Of a stretch of DNA of 64,000 nucleotides, positions 44,576 to 54,371 are shown one piece after another. The DNA comes from PGYR01 sp048267165 (lineage in GTDB: Bacteria; Bacteroidota; Ignavibacteria; Kapaibacteriales; UBA2268). Made by a program: the position numbers and the translations under genes. Position 1 is the first letter of the stretch. Each line of letters begins with the position of its first letter. The stretch lies in the NCBI GenBank assembly GCA_048267165.1, contig JBLWYD010000013.1, positions 1-64,000 of the forward strand. Reading direction: 5' to 3'. The notes beneath the pieces were generated by a model. The model did no database searches, was not told the DNA's origin, and was given only the letters and a program-made list of their open reading frames with translations.

Positions 44576-45579
44576 TAGCTAACCTCTTCTATTTTCCAAT
44601 TCAGCTTTTTGCCAGAGTTGAACGGAACTACATTCCCATATTTTTCTGGAATAGTATATTCTCCTTTAACCAAAGTAACTGATTTATTATTAGAAGTTAA
44701 ATTGTAGTTCTTCATTGCGTTGTCTGACACAAACTTCTGCAAATTATCTAGTTTACCATTGCTTTCAAATATATAAGCTAAGTATTGTAGTGCAAAAGGT
44801 GATGTAAAACATCCTGCCGAACAATAAGCTGATTCTTTCTTATCAATGGGATGCGGTGCAGAATCACTACCAAACGATAGTTTTGGATGAGCTGAAAGTG
44901 CGGCATTAAGCAAAGCCGATTTATCTTCAGGTCTTTTTGCTATTGGTTTACAGAAATTATGTGGCTGCATTAGCCCACCTATAACATCATCTAATGTGAT
45001 ACATAAATGTTGTAAAGTTACTGTAGCATATAAGTTATCATGTTTATCTAATAGTTCAACAGCCGCTGCAGTTGTAATGTGTTCCATCACAATCATCAGC
45101 TTCGGGAACTCAGTCGCTAAGTGCGAATAAATCCCTAAAAATTCTTCTTCTCTATCCATTACGAAACCGTGTGTCTCACCGTGCACTAAAAGTGGAATAC
45201 CTAATTCTTCCATTATTCTGAGTGTATCGAAAGCATCAGCTATTTCCTTGATTCCTTCGTCACTATTAGTTGTCGCACCTGCGGGATAGAGCTTTATAGC
45301 TCTTATCTTATCTTTCACTGATTCCAGAAACTCACGACTATATTTCTTGAAGAAAATAGTCATAAATGGAGTGAAATTATATCCCTTAACAGCATTATCT
45401 ATTTCAGATATATAATTATCCAACCGTTCTATATTATCAACTGGAGGGACAAGGTTAGGCATTATAATCCCACCCGAAAAGGTTTCCGCACTTAATGGTG
45501 CTATTAGGTCTAACATCTCACCTTCTCGAAAGTGGATGTGCATATCAAAAGGGTCTTTTAAAACTATTCTATCTATCAT
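44575..45579 (-). CDS. pyrC: dihydroorotase (PyrC, type II)
   Basis: 334 aa, the size of E. coli PyrC. It closes N-carbamoyl-aspartate to dihydroorotate in pyrimidine synthesis. Metal sites: DMHIHFRE near residue 13, the carbamylated Lys in IRAIKLYPAGATTNS, LLVHGE, VMEHITTAAA and GSDSAPHP. The start overlaps the map stop by ATGA (45579-45576). Confidence 0.95.
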   Translation of the reverse strand: MIDRIVLKDPFDMHIHFREGEMLDLIAPLSAETFSGGIIMPNLVPPVDNIERLDNYISEIDNAVKGYNFTPFMTIFFKKYSREFLESVKDKIRAIKLYPAGATTNSDEGIKEIADAFDTLRIMEELGIPLLVHGETHGFVMDREEEFLGIYSHLATEFPKLMIVMEHITTAAAVELLDKHDNLYATVTLQHLCITLDDVIGGLMQPHNFCKPIAKRPEDKSALLNAALSAHPKLSFGSDSAPHPIDKKESAYCSAGCFTSPFALQYLAYIFESNGKLDNLQKFVSDNAMKNYNLTSNNKSVTLVKGEYTIPEKYGNVVPFNSGKKLNWKIEEVS

Positions 45580-46370
45580 ACTTTTATCAAATTATCATTT
45601 TTCTGAATTACTGCTTCTATTATACTAAAGTCCGAAAGAATATCTGGGCCATTACTCGTAACAGCTATATTATGCTCAAAGTGAGCCGACATCTCTCTGT
45701 CTCTAGTTACTACAGTCCATTTATCTGCTAACTCTTCTACTTCGTAGGTTCCAACGTTTATCATAGGTTCTAGTGCTAGGGTCATTCCTCGTTTTAGGAC
45801 TCTACCTCTTCCTTGCTCACCATAGTTCGGCACTTGTGGGTCTTCGTGAAGTTTTCTTCCTAAGCCGTGCCCTACTAGCGACCTAACTACGCTGAATCCT
45901 CTTTCTTCGCAATACTTTTGAATAGCAAATCCGATATCACCTACGTGATTACCGATTACACATTGCTCAATACCTTTGTATAGGGATTCTTTTGTTACTT
46001 CGAGTAACTCTACAGTTTTAGGTAGTACTTCACCTATTCCAAATGTATAAGCGTGGTCACCATAATATCCATTTTTCAGTACTCCACAGTCAACCGATAC
46101 TATGTCACCATTTTTTAATGGTTCATTTGTCGGTAAACCGTGAACAACTGCTTCATTTATAGAAGTTAGTAATGTGCTTGGGCATCCATAAAGACCTAGA
46201 AACCCAGGTTTAGCATCATTATCTCTAATAAACTGCTCAGCCATTGTATCCAGTTCTTTTGTAGTCATTCCTTCTTTGATATTCTCAGCGACTAAAGCTA
46301 AAGTTTTAGAAACGAGTGTAGCTGATTCCCGCATTAATTCTATTTGTGAAGGGCTTTTGTAATGTATCAT
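45576..46370 (-). CDS. map: methionine aminopeptidase type I
   Basis: 264 aa. It removes the initiator Met. Metal ligands are visible in VSVDCGVLKNGYYGDHAYTF (two Asp), VGHGLGRKLHEDP (His), LALEPMINVGT (Glu) and AHFEHNIAVT (Glu). The N-terminus (SPSQIELMRESATLV) matches the short type I form without an extension. It lies between pepE (22 nt upstream) and pyrC (overlapping). Confidence 0.97.
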   Translation of the reverse strand: MIHYKSPSQIELMRESATLVSKTLALVAENIKEGMTTKELDTMAEQFIRDNDAKPGFLGLYGCPSTLLTSINEAVVHGLPTNEPLKNGDIVSVDCGVLKNGYYGDHAYTFGIGEVLPKTVELLEVTKESLYKGIEQCVIGNHVGDIGFAIQKYCEERGFSVVRSLVGHGLGRKLHEDPQVPNYGEQGRGRVLKRGMTLALEPMINVGTYEVEELADKWTVVTRDREMSAHFEHNIAVTSNGPDILSDFSIIEAVIQKNDNLIKV

Positions 46371-46392
46371 AGTTTACCTGTCGGAGTAAATA

Positions 46393-47112
46393 TTAGTCTA
46401 GTAAGAAATTTATATTCGCACTATTATCGTATTCTTTTGCTTCTTTTCCTTTTTCGAATATACGCAAAGTTGGTTTACCAATTAGAGTTATATCGTTATT
46501 TTCGATTTTTAATATAGAGCCTTCTCTTAATCCGACTACAATATTATCATTTTGATGATGATATTCATTGATTCTCGTTTCCCTTGTTTCACCTTTGTGA
46601 GTTGAGTGAGGGTCTGGATCAAGATAATGAGGATTAATATTAAACGGAACAAAGTCAAATGCGTCAAACGAAGGGGGATAGACAATAGGCATATCATTAG
46701 TTGTTTTTACACTAGGACCTGCTACGTTTGAGCCAGCACTAGTACCCATGTAGGGAAGCCCTGAATTCACTCTTTGTTTTATTGGGTCTATCAGCCCTTT
46801 TTCATAAAGTGTCTTAAGTAATAAGAATGTATTGCCACCACCAGTGAATATTCCGTCACAATTTGCAATTGCTTCAGCTGGGTTATCAAATTCTTCGATT
46901 CCTTTTATTTTAAGACCAGCATTTTCGAATCCTTTTTTTGCAACTAAGCTATAATTTTCTAAGCTGACGCCACCCGGTCTTGCGTAAGATATGAATATCA
47001 GATTAGTACAGCCAGAGAAGAATTCTGCAATATCGTCTTTGCAATATTCCAAATATCCTAGTGGATGTACAGTTGAAGAACTGCAAAGAAGTAAATTTAA
47101 TTTATCAGTCAT
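46393..47112 (-). CDS. pepE: peptidase E (S51 family, Asp-specific dipeptidase)
   Basis: 239 aa against 229 for the E. coli enzyme. The catalytic Ser is in MGTSAGSNVAGP; FTGGGNTFLLL precedes it, and NPHYLDPDPHSTHKGETRE holds the conserved His and acidic residues. It cleaves N-terminal Asp from dipeptides in the cytosol. First gene of the run pepE-map-pyrC-arsC-thioesterases, so its promoter probably serves the whole unit. Confidence 0.92.
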   Translation of the reverse strand: MTDKLNLLLCSSSTVHPLGYLEYCKDDIAEFFSGCTNLIFISYARPGGVSLENYSLVAKKGFENAGLKIKGIEEFDNPAEAIANCDGIFTGGGNTFLLLKTLYEKGLIDPIKQRVNSGLPYMGTSAGSNVAGPSVKTTNDMPIVYPPSFDAFDFVPFNINPHYLDPDPHSTHKGETRETRINEYHHQNDNIVVGLREGSILKIENNDITLIGKPTLRIFEKGKEAKEYDNSANINFLLD

Positions 47113-47174
47113 TATTCTTTAATTTCATTTTCTATAATTTACAAAAATACGAAATTTGAAACTCAAGTAATAAT

Positions 47175-47621
47175 ATGAGAGAATTCCCGAAGATAAATAT
47201 TCCTATTTCTGAACATAAATTCCGAGAAAGCAAGATATACGATAAGGTCAGAAAAAAGTATGTGGAATGCACTCCAGAAGAGTGGGTGAGACAAAACCTA
47301 ATTGACTTTCTTGTATCTGATTACGGGTATCTAGTTTCGAGAATGCAGGTGGAAATAGGGTTCAAGGTGAATGAGAAAGATTATCGCTTGGATATAATCT
47401 GCCACGATGGAAAAGGAAATCCCTATCTCATTGTGGAGTGCAAATCACCTGATGTTAAACTCAATCAGGCTACTCTCAATCAGATAGGGATTTATAATAT
47501 TGCTCAGAAAACTCAATTTCTTCTTGTTACTAACGGCTTGGATTTTCTAGTTTTCCAAACCGATTATGCCAGTAACAAAATAACTCAGTTAGACTTTATT
47601 CCTACTGCCCAGCAAATCTAG
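47175..47621 (+). CDS. stand-alone type I restriction R N-terminal-like nuclease domain
   Basis: 148 aa, equal to the HSDR_N-type PD-(D/E)XK domain alone: YVECTPEEWVRQNLIDFL, then VEIGFKVNEKDYRLDIIC with the catalytic Asp and PYLIVECKSPDVKLNQATL with ExK. No helicase follows. Such single-domain proteins are common in Bacteroidota, and their job is unknown. Its 3' end overlaps the RND pump gene by 20 bp, tail to tail. It is single and divergent from pepE, in an otherwise core region. Confidence 0.85.
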   Translation: MREFPKINIPISEHKFRESKIYDKVRKKYVECTPEEWVRQNLIDFLVSDYGYLVSRMQVEIGFKVNEKDYRLDIICHDGKGNPYLIVECKSPDVKLNQATLNQIGIYNIAQKTQFLLVTNGLDFLVFQTDYASNKITQLDFIPTAQQI

Positions 47622-50600
47622 GTCTTCTGCTGAATAATGAATACGCCATAGCTGATAGAGGGCTTTTACCTCTTGACTTAGCTAACTTGTATTTCTGCTT
47701 CCAGCTAAATTGTATTGTGTACATAGCAGGAACTACTAATAAAGTTAACACTGTCGAGAAACTTAATCCAAATATAATAGCCCAAGATAATGGAGCCCAA
47801 AATACAGTATTATCAGAACCAAAGGAAATATTAGGATCAAAACTTTCTAAAAATGATGAAAAGTCAATGTTTAATCCTACTGCCAATGGTACAAGTCCAA
47901 GCATTGTTGATGCAGCAGTAAGGATAACAGGTGTAAACCTAACCGTACCGCCATCCATAATAGCATTGATTGGTTTCATACCTTCTTTTAACCTAACATC
48001 TGTAAAGTCAATTAGCAAGATTCCATTATTAACTACAATCCCAGCCAGAGCAATAATACCAACGCCTGTCATTACTATCACGAATTCCATATTGAAAATA
48101 GCATAACCCAATAAGACTCCGAAAACACTGAATAATACTGTTGTAAAAATAATCAGTGGTTTAACAGTTGAGTTAAACATAGTAACTAGAATAAAGAATA
48201 CCAATAACATTGAAATACCGAAAGCTTTTCCTAAAAAGGCACCAGTTTCAGCTTGTTCTTGTTGCTCACCAGTAAGCTTGATAGTATATCCAGTTGGTAA
48301 AGCTAACTCTTCACCTGCTTTTTTAATTTTTAGATTTATCTCATTAGCATTATAGTCAGTTAATACGTTTGAGCTAAGAGTTACAACTCTTTCCGCATCT
48401 TTTCTATTAATCCCACCAAATGAATTTTGGAATCTAACATCAGCAAATGCAGAAATAGGAACTTGTCTGAAATCACCAGTTTTCTCTCTGAAAGTTAACT
48501 TAATATTCATAAGTTGATCTATATTCTGACGATATTCCTCACGTAATCTAATTTGGATAGGATAATCCTCATCACCTAATCTATACTTAGAGACTTCACT
48601 ACCATAAAGAGCTGTTCTAATTGCAGAACTAATCTGCGCAGTCGAAAGACCTTCTTTGTTAGCTTTTTCTCTATTTATATCAACCAATATCTCAGGTTTA
48701 TTCAATTCTAGATTAGATTGAAGATTTTCAATTCCTTGTATATTCAGCGAGTCAACTAAAGCATATTTGAATTGCTTTGAGATTTCGATTAATTTATCAA
48801 ATTCAGGGCCTACTATTTCTATATTAATTGGCTTACCAGTAGGAGGACCACCTTGCTCTTTGTCAACTTTTATATCAACACCAGGTATATCTCCAATTCC
48901 ATTTCTGATCTTTTCCATATAGCTCCAAGTACTTTCGCCATATCTTTTTGCATACTCTACAAAAGCAACCGTGACTTTCCCTTTGTTCGGTTTAACACTT
49001 CTATCTGGATCCATCGGGTCACCAGCACCTATACCTACATTTGAAATTACAGAGGTAACTATAGGGTTATCTTCGCCTACTATATCAATTACCTTGTTTT
49101 CGATAATTGCAGTTAAACTATCCGTAACTTCTGCTCTAGTCCCTAAAGGTAATTCTAAGTAAACCATAACATTATTAGGGTCAGGGTCTGGGAAGAATGC
49201 TACAGGAGGAGTAAACATTAGAAAGTAAATAAAACTAAATATTAAAATCCCAATAGTGATCATTAGAACACCAACAGGTTTCAATCTTTTTAATGCAAAT
49301 TCTAATATTGATTTATATCTTTCAATTATCCAAGGAACAATTTTATCTTGGAAGTTTTTAATTAAAATAGGGGAGATTAAAAATTTATTCAAATACCCTA
49401 ATACAACGGCGATAATTATAAAATTTCCTAAAGTAGATGCCCCTGAGAAACTAAACAAGAGTCCAATGAAAAATGCTATCATTGTGCCAATGTAGAAACC
49501 CTTAGTAGGTTTACCCGTTTTTGTACCGTCTTTTATCGCATCCATAAATTGAACCGCAAACACCGGATTTATAATAAATGCAACGAATAATGAAGCCGTA
49601 AGAACTATTATAAGTACAGCTGGTAAGAAGAACATAAATTCACCAATTATACCAGGCCAGAATAATAGTGGTACGAAAGGAGCCAGAGTAGTTAATGTAC
49701 CAGATAGTACAGCTGCCCATACCTCACCTGCTGCTTGGTTAGCGGCATCTTTTATTGGAATTCCTTCTTTGAAATGTAGTCTATAAGTATTCTCAATAAC
49801 AACAATTGCATTATCTACGAGTATCCCTAGCCCTAGGAGGAAGGAGAATGTTACGATAATATTGAATGTGAAATCCAAAGGAGGAAGAAGAATAAATGAT
49901 ATAGCTGACGACAATGGAACAGCCATACCTACATAAACTGCATTACTTATACCCATGAAGAACATAAGTACAATAGTAACTAGAATAAAACCAATAATTA
50001 CAGAGTTAATCAAATCATTGATTGCTACCCTTGTATTATTTGACAAATCACCAGTGATTTTTATACTCAAATCATCTGGAAAAGTATTTTCTTGTAAATC
50101 AGCTATAATAGCATTTATTTCATTCGAAGCTTCGATAAGGTTTTCACCACTACGCTTAATAATACTAAGAGCTATTACTGGCTCTTTGTTCATCCTTGCG
50201 TAACTGTTTCTCTCTTCGTTTGTAAATTCGACTGAAGCAATATCACGTAAATAGACTTTATTGCCTTTACTACTGTTTACGAGTATGTTTTCTATCTGCT
50301 CAGTATCATCAAATTCACCTATTACTCTTACAGCTCTTTCTAACCTACCTACTTTTAGATTACCACCACCTATGTTCACATTTTCATTTCTTATTGAATT
50401 AAAAACATCATCAAATGAAACATTAGCTGCTGTCATTCTATATAAGTCTAAGTTTACTTGGACTTCTTTGTCCAATGCACCTATCATATCTGCACGAGTA
50501 ATTTGAGTCAATGCCTCAATCCTGTCTTGCAATTCTTCAGTAAAATTCTTCAATATATCTAAGTTATAATTACCGGATATATTTATAGTCATAATAGGCA

Positions 50601-51027
50601 TTTCAGAGAAATCTACTTCTTGGACTATTGGATCTTGGTCTAAGTCAGTTGGAAGATCACTCGTAGCCATATCAACCTTGTCCGTAACCCTTTGTTTTGC
50701 AACTGCTGGATCAACATCGGTATTGAATTCAATAGTTATTGCAGAGAAATTCTGAATAGATTGAGAAGTAATTTTCTTCACACCAGACATAGATTTCAGT
50801 TGTTTTTCTATAGGTCTAGTGACTAGATTTTCCATATCTTCCGGAGAAGTACCTTGATATACTGTTTGTATATATACAGTAGGGATTACTAGCTCTGGAA
50901 ATTGTTCTTTGGGTAAGTCTATATAAGCCATCATACCAACTAATACAAGTATTATTGATAGAACAAATATACTAACCCTGTTATTTATAGCCCAATTAGT
51001 AGGCTTGAATATATTAAAGTTCGACAT
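47602..51027 (-). CDS. efflux RND transporter permease (AcrB-like)
   Basis: 1141 aa, longer than the usual 1030-1050. Features: YQGTSPEDMENLVTRPIEKQ in the porter domain, LVDNAIVVIEN in helix 4 (the first proton-relay Asp kept, the second Asn), and VNNGILLIDFTDVRL in the second half. The extra length includes two hydrophobic segments between helices 6 and 7 (FYIGTMIAFFIGLLFSFSG and GNFIIIAVVLGYLNKFLI), so it may have 14 helices. A proton-driven drug or metabolite exporter with the adaptor and TolC encoded upstream. Last gene of a TetR-TolC-adaptor-pump operon. Confidence 0.95.
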   Translation of the reverse strand: MSNFNIFKPTNWAINNRVSIFVLSIILVLVGMMAYIDLPKEQFPELVIPTVYIQTVYQGTSPEDMENLVTRPIEKQLKSMSGVKKITSQSIQNFSAITIEFNTDVDPAVAKQRVTDKVDMATSDLPTDLDQDPIVQEVDFSEMPIMTINISGNYNLDILKNFTEELQDRIEALTQITRADMIGALDKEVQVNLDLYRMTAANVSFDDVFNSIRNENVNIGGGNLKVGRLERAVRVIGEFDDTEQIENILVNSSKGNKVYLRDIASVEFTNEERNSYARMNKEPVIALSIIKRSGENLIEASNEINAIIADLQENTFPDDLSIKITGDLSNNTRVAINDLINSVIIGFILVTIVLMFFMGISNAVYVGMAVPLSSAISFILLPPLDFTFNIIVTFSFLLGLGILVDNAIVVIENTYRLHFKEGIPIKDAANQAAGEVWAAVLSGTLTTLAPFVPLLFWPGIIGEFMFFLPAVLIIVLTASLFVAFIINPVFAVQFMDAIKDGTKTGKPTKGFYIGTMIAFFIGLLFSFSGASTLGNFIIIAVVLGYLNKFLISPILIKNFQDKIVPWIIERYKSILEFALKRLKPVGVLMITIGILIFSFIYFLMFTPPVAFFPDPDPNNVMVYLELPLGTRAEVTDSLTAIIENKVIDIVGEDNPIVTSVISNVGIGAGDPMDPDRSVKPNKGKVTVAFVEYAKRYGESTWSYMEKIRNGIGDIPGVDIKVDKEQGGPPTGKPINIEIVGPEFDKLIEISKQFKYALVDSLNIQGIENLQSNLELNKPEILVDINREKANKEGLSTAQISSAIRTALYGSEVSKYRLGDEDYPIQIRLREEYRQNIDQLMNIKLTFREKTGDFRQVPISAFADVRFQNSFGGINRKDAERVVTLSSNVLTDYNANEINLKIKKAGEELALPTGYTIKLTGEQQEQAETGAFLGKAFGISMLLVFFILVTMFNSTVKPLIIFTTVLFSVFGVLLGYAIFNMEFVIVMTGVGIIALAGIVVNNGILLIDFTDVRLKEGMKPINAIMDGGTVRFTPVILTAASTMLGLVPLAVGLNIDFSSFLESFDPNISFGSDNTVFWAPLSWAIIFGLSFSTVLTLLVVPAMYTIQFSWKQKYKLAKSRGKSPLSAMAYSLFSRRPRFAGQ

Positions 51028-51045
51028 TATTTTCTCTTTTCTTGA

Positions 51046-52182
51046 TTATTTAGTAGCTTTTATTAAATCGCCTTCTTTCAATCCTTCATATCCGACAGTG
51101 ATAATATTTTCTGAAGGTTTTAGTCCACCAATTATCTCAGAAATTCCACCAAAAGTCTTACCTTTTACTATTATCTTTTTATCTGCTATCAACTTACCAT
51201 TAGCATCTTTTTTAGCTACGAAAACATAATTTGTTGTGCCTTCTTGTTGAATTAAATTTGATGGTAGAGTCATAGCCGAATCTTTTTGAGCCGTTTTAAA
51301 TTTAACTGAAGCAAGCATTGATGGCTTTACTTTACTATAAACTGACTTTGGTAAATCAACAAAAACACTAACGGTTCTATTCGCTTTATCAATCGATTTT
51401 GATATAGCACTGATTTTCAAATCTAAAGTATCTAAATCTAAATCAGGGAAATATATCTCTGCTTTTTCGCCATTTTTTAGTCTATATGAAACAGATTCAG
51501 AAACGTCAGCTCGTACTTTCAAGTTACTCTCACTTACTATATGAAATGCTGGGAAGCTAGGTGAAGCTGTCTCACCCTCTTTTATATACACTTTATCTAT
51601 AACACCTGTGAAAGGAGCTATTATTCTCATATTAGAAAGCTCTTCTTTTAGTATAGATAATCTGTTTTCCATACTTTCCATGTCATTTTTAGCTTTTAGA
51701 TATTCAATTTCACTACCTACATTTTTCTCCCAAACTCTCTTTTGTTTTTCGAAAATTGTTTTGATGAATTCGTAACTATCTTTTGCTTCTTTTATTCTTT
51801 TATTAACCATCTCATCATCAATTAGTGCTAGCACTTGTCCTTTAGATACACGCTGTCCTTCTGTTACTTTTACAGACGTTACTATACCCATTGATTTAGG
51901 ACTCATATCAACATCTTGGTCAGACGCTACTTCGCCGTATAAACTAACAAAGTGTGAAAATGCACTTTGACCTAAATTCATTAGCTCTACGGGGATTGCC
52001 TTCTTTTCATCTCCCAATTGGTTTCTCAAATCTGTTATTTTAATATCTAATTCAGCTCTTTGAGATTCTAATGCTTTTAATCTTTCTTCTACTGATGTTT
52101 CAGAGTTTGCACTATCTGAACAAGATATAGCAATTAATGATGTCATCATTGCCAATACTATTATTATTTTTCTAGTCTTCAA
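51046..52182 (-). CDS. RND efflux periplasmic adaptor (lipoprotein)
   Basis: 378 aa. Lipobox at LIAISCSDS (Cys about 21), a short coiled coil (30-60), lipoyl half-motif SPKSMGIVTSVKVTEGQRVS, a helical hairpin (110-170), the second lipoyl half IIAPFTGVIDKVYIKEG, beta-barrel and membrane-proximal domains. It bridges the pump (18 nt downstream) and the TolC channel (23 nt upstream). The coiled coil before the lipoyl domain is an addition relative to AcrA. Confidence 0.93.
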   Translation of the reverse strand: MKTRKIIIVLAMMTSLIAISCSDSANSETSVEERLKALESQRAELDIKITDLRNQLGDEKKAIPVELMNLGQSAFSHFVSLYGEVASDQDVDMSPKSMGIVTSVKVTEGQRVSKGQVLALIDDEMVNKRIKEAKDSYEFIKTIFEKQKRVWEKNVGSEIEYLKAKNDMESMENRLSILKEELSNMRIIAPFTGVIDKVYIKEGETASPSFPAFHIVSESNLKVRADVSESVSYRLKNGEKAEIYFPDLDLDTLDLKISAISKSIDKANRTVSVFVDLPKSVYSKVKPSMLASVKFKTAQKDSAMTLPSNLIQQEGTTNYVFVAKKDANGKLIADKKIIVKGKTFGGISEIIGGLKPSENIITVGYEGLKEGDLIKATK

Positions 52183-52205
52183 TTTATTATAATCCTATTT
52201 ATTAT

Positions 52206-53573
52206 TTATTTTGCTATTTTATATTTATCTGAATAACTACCAAGTAGTTGGTCTAACTGTGCGTAAGAAATAAGCAACTCGAATTTTGTTCTTAAGTTGT
52301 TAATCTTAGCTGTTCTTAGTGCCAAATCTGAATCGTTGATTTCTAATAATGAACCAATTCCTTCTTCGTATCTAATTTTAGATATATCGTAACCTCTTTG
52401 GGCTTGACTTATATTTCTAGTGTTAGCTTCTAGTTGTTTTTGAGAAGATTTAATTCTATTAACTAAATTCTTTACTTGTGATTTCAATGACAACTCGACT
52501 AATTCTGTTTGAGTTTTAGTCTTTTTCAAATCCAATTCTGCTTTCTCTACTCTTGCATTTGTCTGCAAACCAGAAAATAGATTCATCTTGAATCTTAACC
52601 CAACTTGTGAAGTTGTAGCTGTAGGGAAACTGAAGTCATTTGATTGTCCTTGCAAAGAGTAATTTCCAAAAGCTGAGAGAGTAGGTAAATACTCAGACTC
52701 ATAAACAGCAATAAAATCTTTGTTTACTTCTTCTTGCATAGTTAAAGCAGATAATTGAGGGTTGATTAATAGTATCTTATCCTCGATTTCATCCATTTTA
52801 TATTGATTATTATAATCTTCGTCGAAAGCAGAAAGTTGGTCAGTAAGGTCAATTTTAACTTGAGGTTCCATTCCCATTATAACTTTCAGATTATTCTTTG
52901 CGTTTTCAAATTCATTTTCTGATGATATTAACTGCGGAGTAAAATTTTCTACTTGCACTTCTGATCTAATCATATCATACTCGCCAATTAATCCTTCATC
53001 GAATAGAGCTTTGATATCCTTAAAACTAGTTTCAGCATTATTTTTGCTTGATTTAACTAGTTCATAAGATTCCTTCTGCAACAATGCTTGTAAATAAGCA
53101 CTCTTTACATTGAAAACTAACTCATCTACTTTTACATTCAAATTCAATTTGGCTGCGTCATAGTAGTTATCTGCTCCAGAAATAGAACGGAAAACAGCCG
53201 AATTGAATATAGTTTGCGATACATCGATTCTGGCATCTATTGCATTATCAGAAGAAGCGTCTATAAAACGACCTGGTCCACCAGTACTCCCGTCAGGATT
53301 AGGGAATAAACCTCCAGATATGAAAAACCTCATAGGCTGCAAATATCTAGTGTAATTGGCACTTAGATCTACCGATGGCAAAGCATGACCATAAGCCTCA
53401 TCTACGTCTGCTTCTGCTTTGTCTAAATCATACAAAGCACTTTTTAATTGATTGTTGTTTTCTAATGCCTTTTTTATAGCATCATCGAGTGATACCTTCT
53501 CTTGTGCATTCGTGCTTAGTGTTGCTAGCAACATAAAAGCTATTAGAGCATATAAGCTCTTTCCGTAATTCAT
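52206..53573 (-). CDS. TolC-family outer-membrane channel
   Basis: 455 aa from the ATG at 53573 (signal peptide MNYGKSLYALIAFMLLATLS, cleaved near TNAQ; AGGA 7 nt upstream). The longer frame begins inside the upstream spacer. Two OEP repeats are seen: VSLDDAIKKALENNNQLKSA at the start and a long helical half ending YEEGIGSLLEINDSDLALR. It is the exit duct for the RND pump of this operon. Confidence 0.92.
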   Translation of the reverse strand: MNYGKSLYALIAFMLLATLSTNAQEKVSLDDAIKKALENNNQLKSALYDLDKAEADVDEAYGHALPSVDLSANYTRYLQPMRFFISGGLFPNPDGSTGGPGRFIDASSDNAIDARIDVSQTIFNSAVFRSISGADNYYDAAKLNLNVKVDELVFNVKSAYLQALLQKESYELVKSSKNNAETSFKDIKALFDEGLIGEYDMIRSEVQVENFTPQLISSENEFENAKNNLKVIMGMEPQVKIDLTDQLSAFDEDYNNQYKMDEIEDKILLINPQLSALTMQEEVNKDFIAVYESEYLPTLSAFGNYSLQGQSNDFSFPTATTSQVGLRFKMNLFSGLQTNARVEKAELDLKKTKTQTELVELSLKSQVKNLVNRIKSSQKQLEANTRNISQAQRGYDISKIRYEEGIGSLLEINDSDLALRTAKINNLRTKFELLISYAQLDQLLGSYSDKYKIAK

Positions 53574-53589
53574 TGTAATTCCTACGTGT

Positions 53590-54225
53590 TTATTTTTTAT
53601 CATTTTGTTCTTTCTCTATTATCTTGTTGTATTTGGTATAACCTTCTCGTGAGAATACTCCCTCAAAGAATATCATACTTAAGTAATCATATAATTCTTC
53701 CATTGAATGTTGATTACTGTCTATAGCTATAGTAAACATGTGGTTCATCATAGCGTAATACATTTCCGAAACTATTTTTATAGGTATGTCTTTTCTGAAA
53801 TAATTTTCCTTTAAACCTCTAGAATAGAAATCCTCAAAGACTTTGACTATACTTTCACGTCTAAGCTCTTCAATCTTAATTGAAAGATCAGGAGCATTTC
53901 TTTTTAAATCTTTAAGGAATGTAATAGGGGCATTTGTTAGATCTTTTGCATTTCTATATCCTATTAAACGCATTTTCTCTAGGAAGTCAATGTCCAAGTC
54001 ATATATATCTTGGAACATATCCTTTTTCTCAGTCATACGACATTTCATTACTTCCCAGAAAATATCCTCTTTACTATTAAAGTATTGATAGATTGTTTTC
54101 TTGCTTACGCCAGCTGCTTTCGCTACTTCGTCAACAGTTACTTTAGTATATCCAAACTGCATAAATTCTCTTTGTGCTGCTTGTGATATCTTATCTTTAG
54201 ATGATATTGGTGTTTGTTTTGTCAT
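53590..54225 (-). CDS. TetR-family transcriptional regulator
   Basis: 211 aa. N-terminal helix-turn-helix (FMQFGYTKVTVDEVAKAAGV, then SKKTIYQYFNSKEDIF; residues 18-55) and a helical ligand domain. First gene of the efflux operon, 16 nt before tolC, so it very likely represses its own operon until a pump substrate binds. No operator palindrome was identified with confidence in the 146 bp upstream. Confidence 0.93.
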   Translation of the reverse strand: MTKQTPISSKDKISQAAQREFMQFGYTKVTVDEVAKAAGVSKKTIYQYFNSKEDIFWEVMKCRMTEKKDMFQDIYDLDIDFLEKMRLIGYRNAKDLTNAPITFLKDLKRNAPDLSIKIEELRRESIVKVFEDFYSRGLKENYFRKDIPIKIVSEMYYAMMNHMFTIAIDSNQHSMEELYDYLSMIFFEGVFSREGYTKYNKIIEKEQNDKK

Positions 54226-54371
54226 TATCAGGAAACTATTTACACTATATTAGTTTATTATTTTACGAAATTATGATTCCATAACGAATAATCCAATATA
54301 AAAGTTCACTAAGAAACCGAAATAGTGTTACGGGTTTCCGTACTCTTTTGTCCTCTATTATTTGGTTTGGC

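Noticed and set aside
54314..54340. Hairpin GAAACC/GGTTTC between the tetR and VWA genes
   Set aside because: A 6-bp stem without a T-run on the minus strand; too weak to call.
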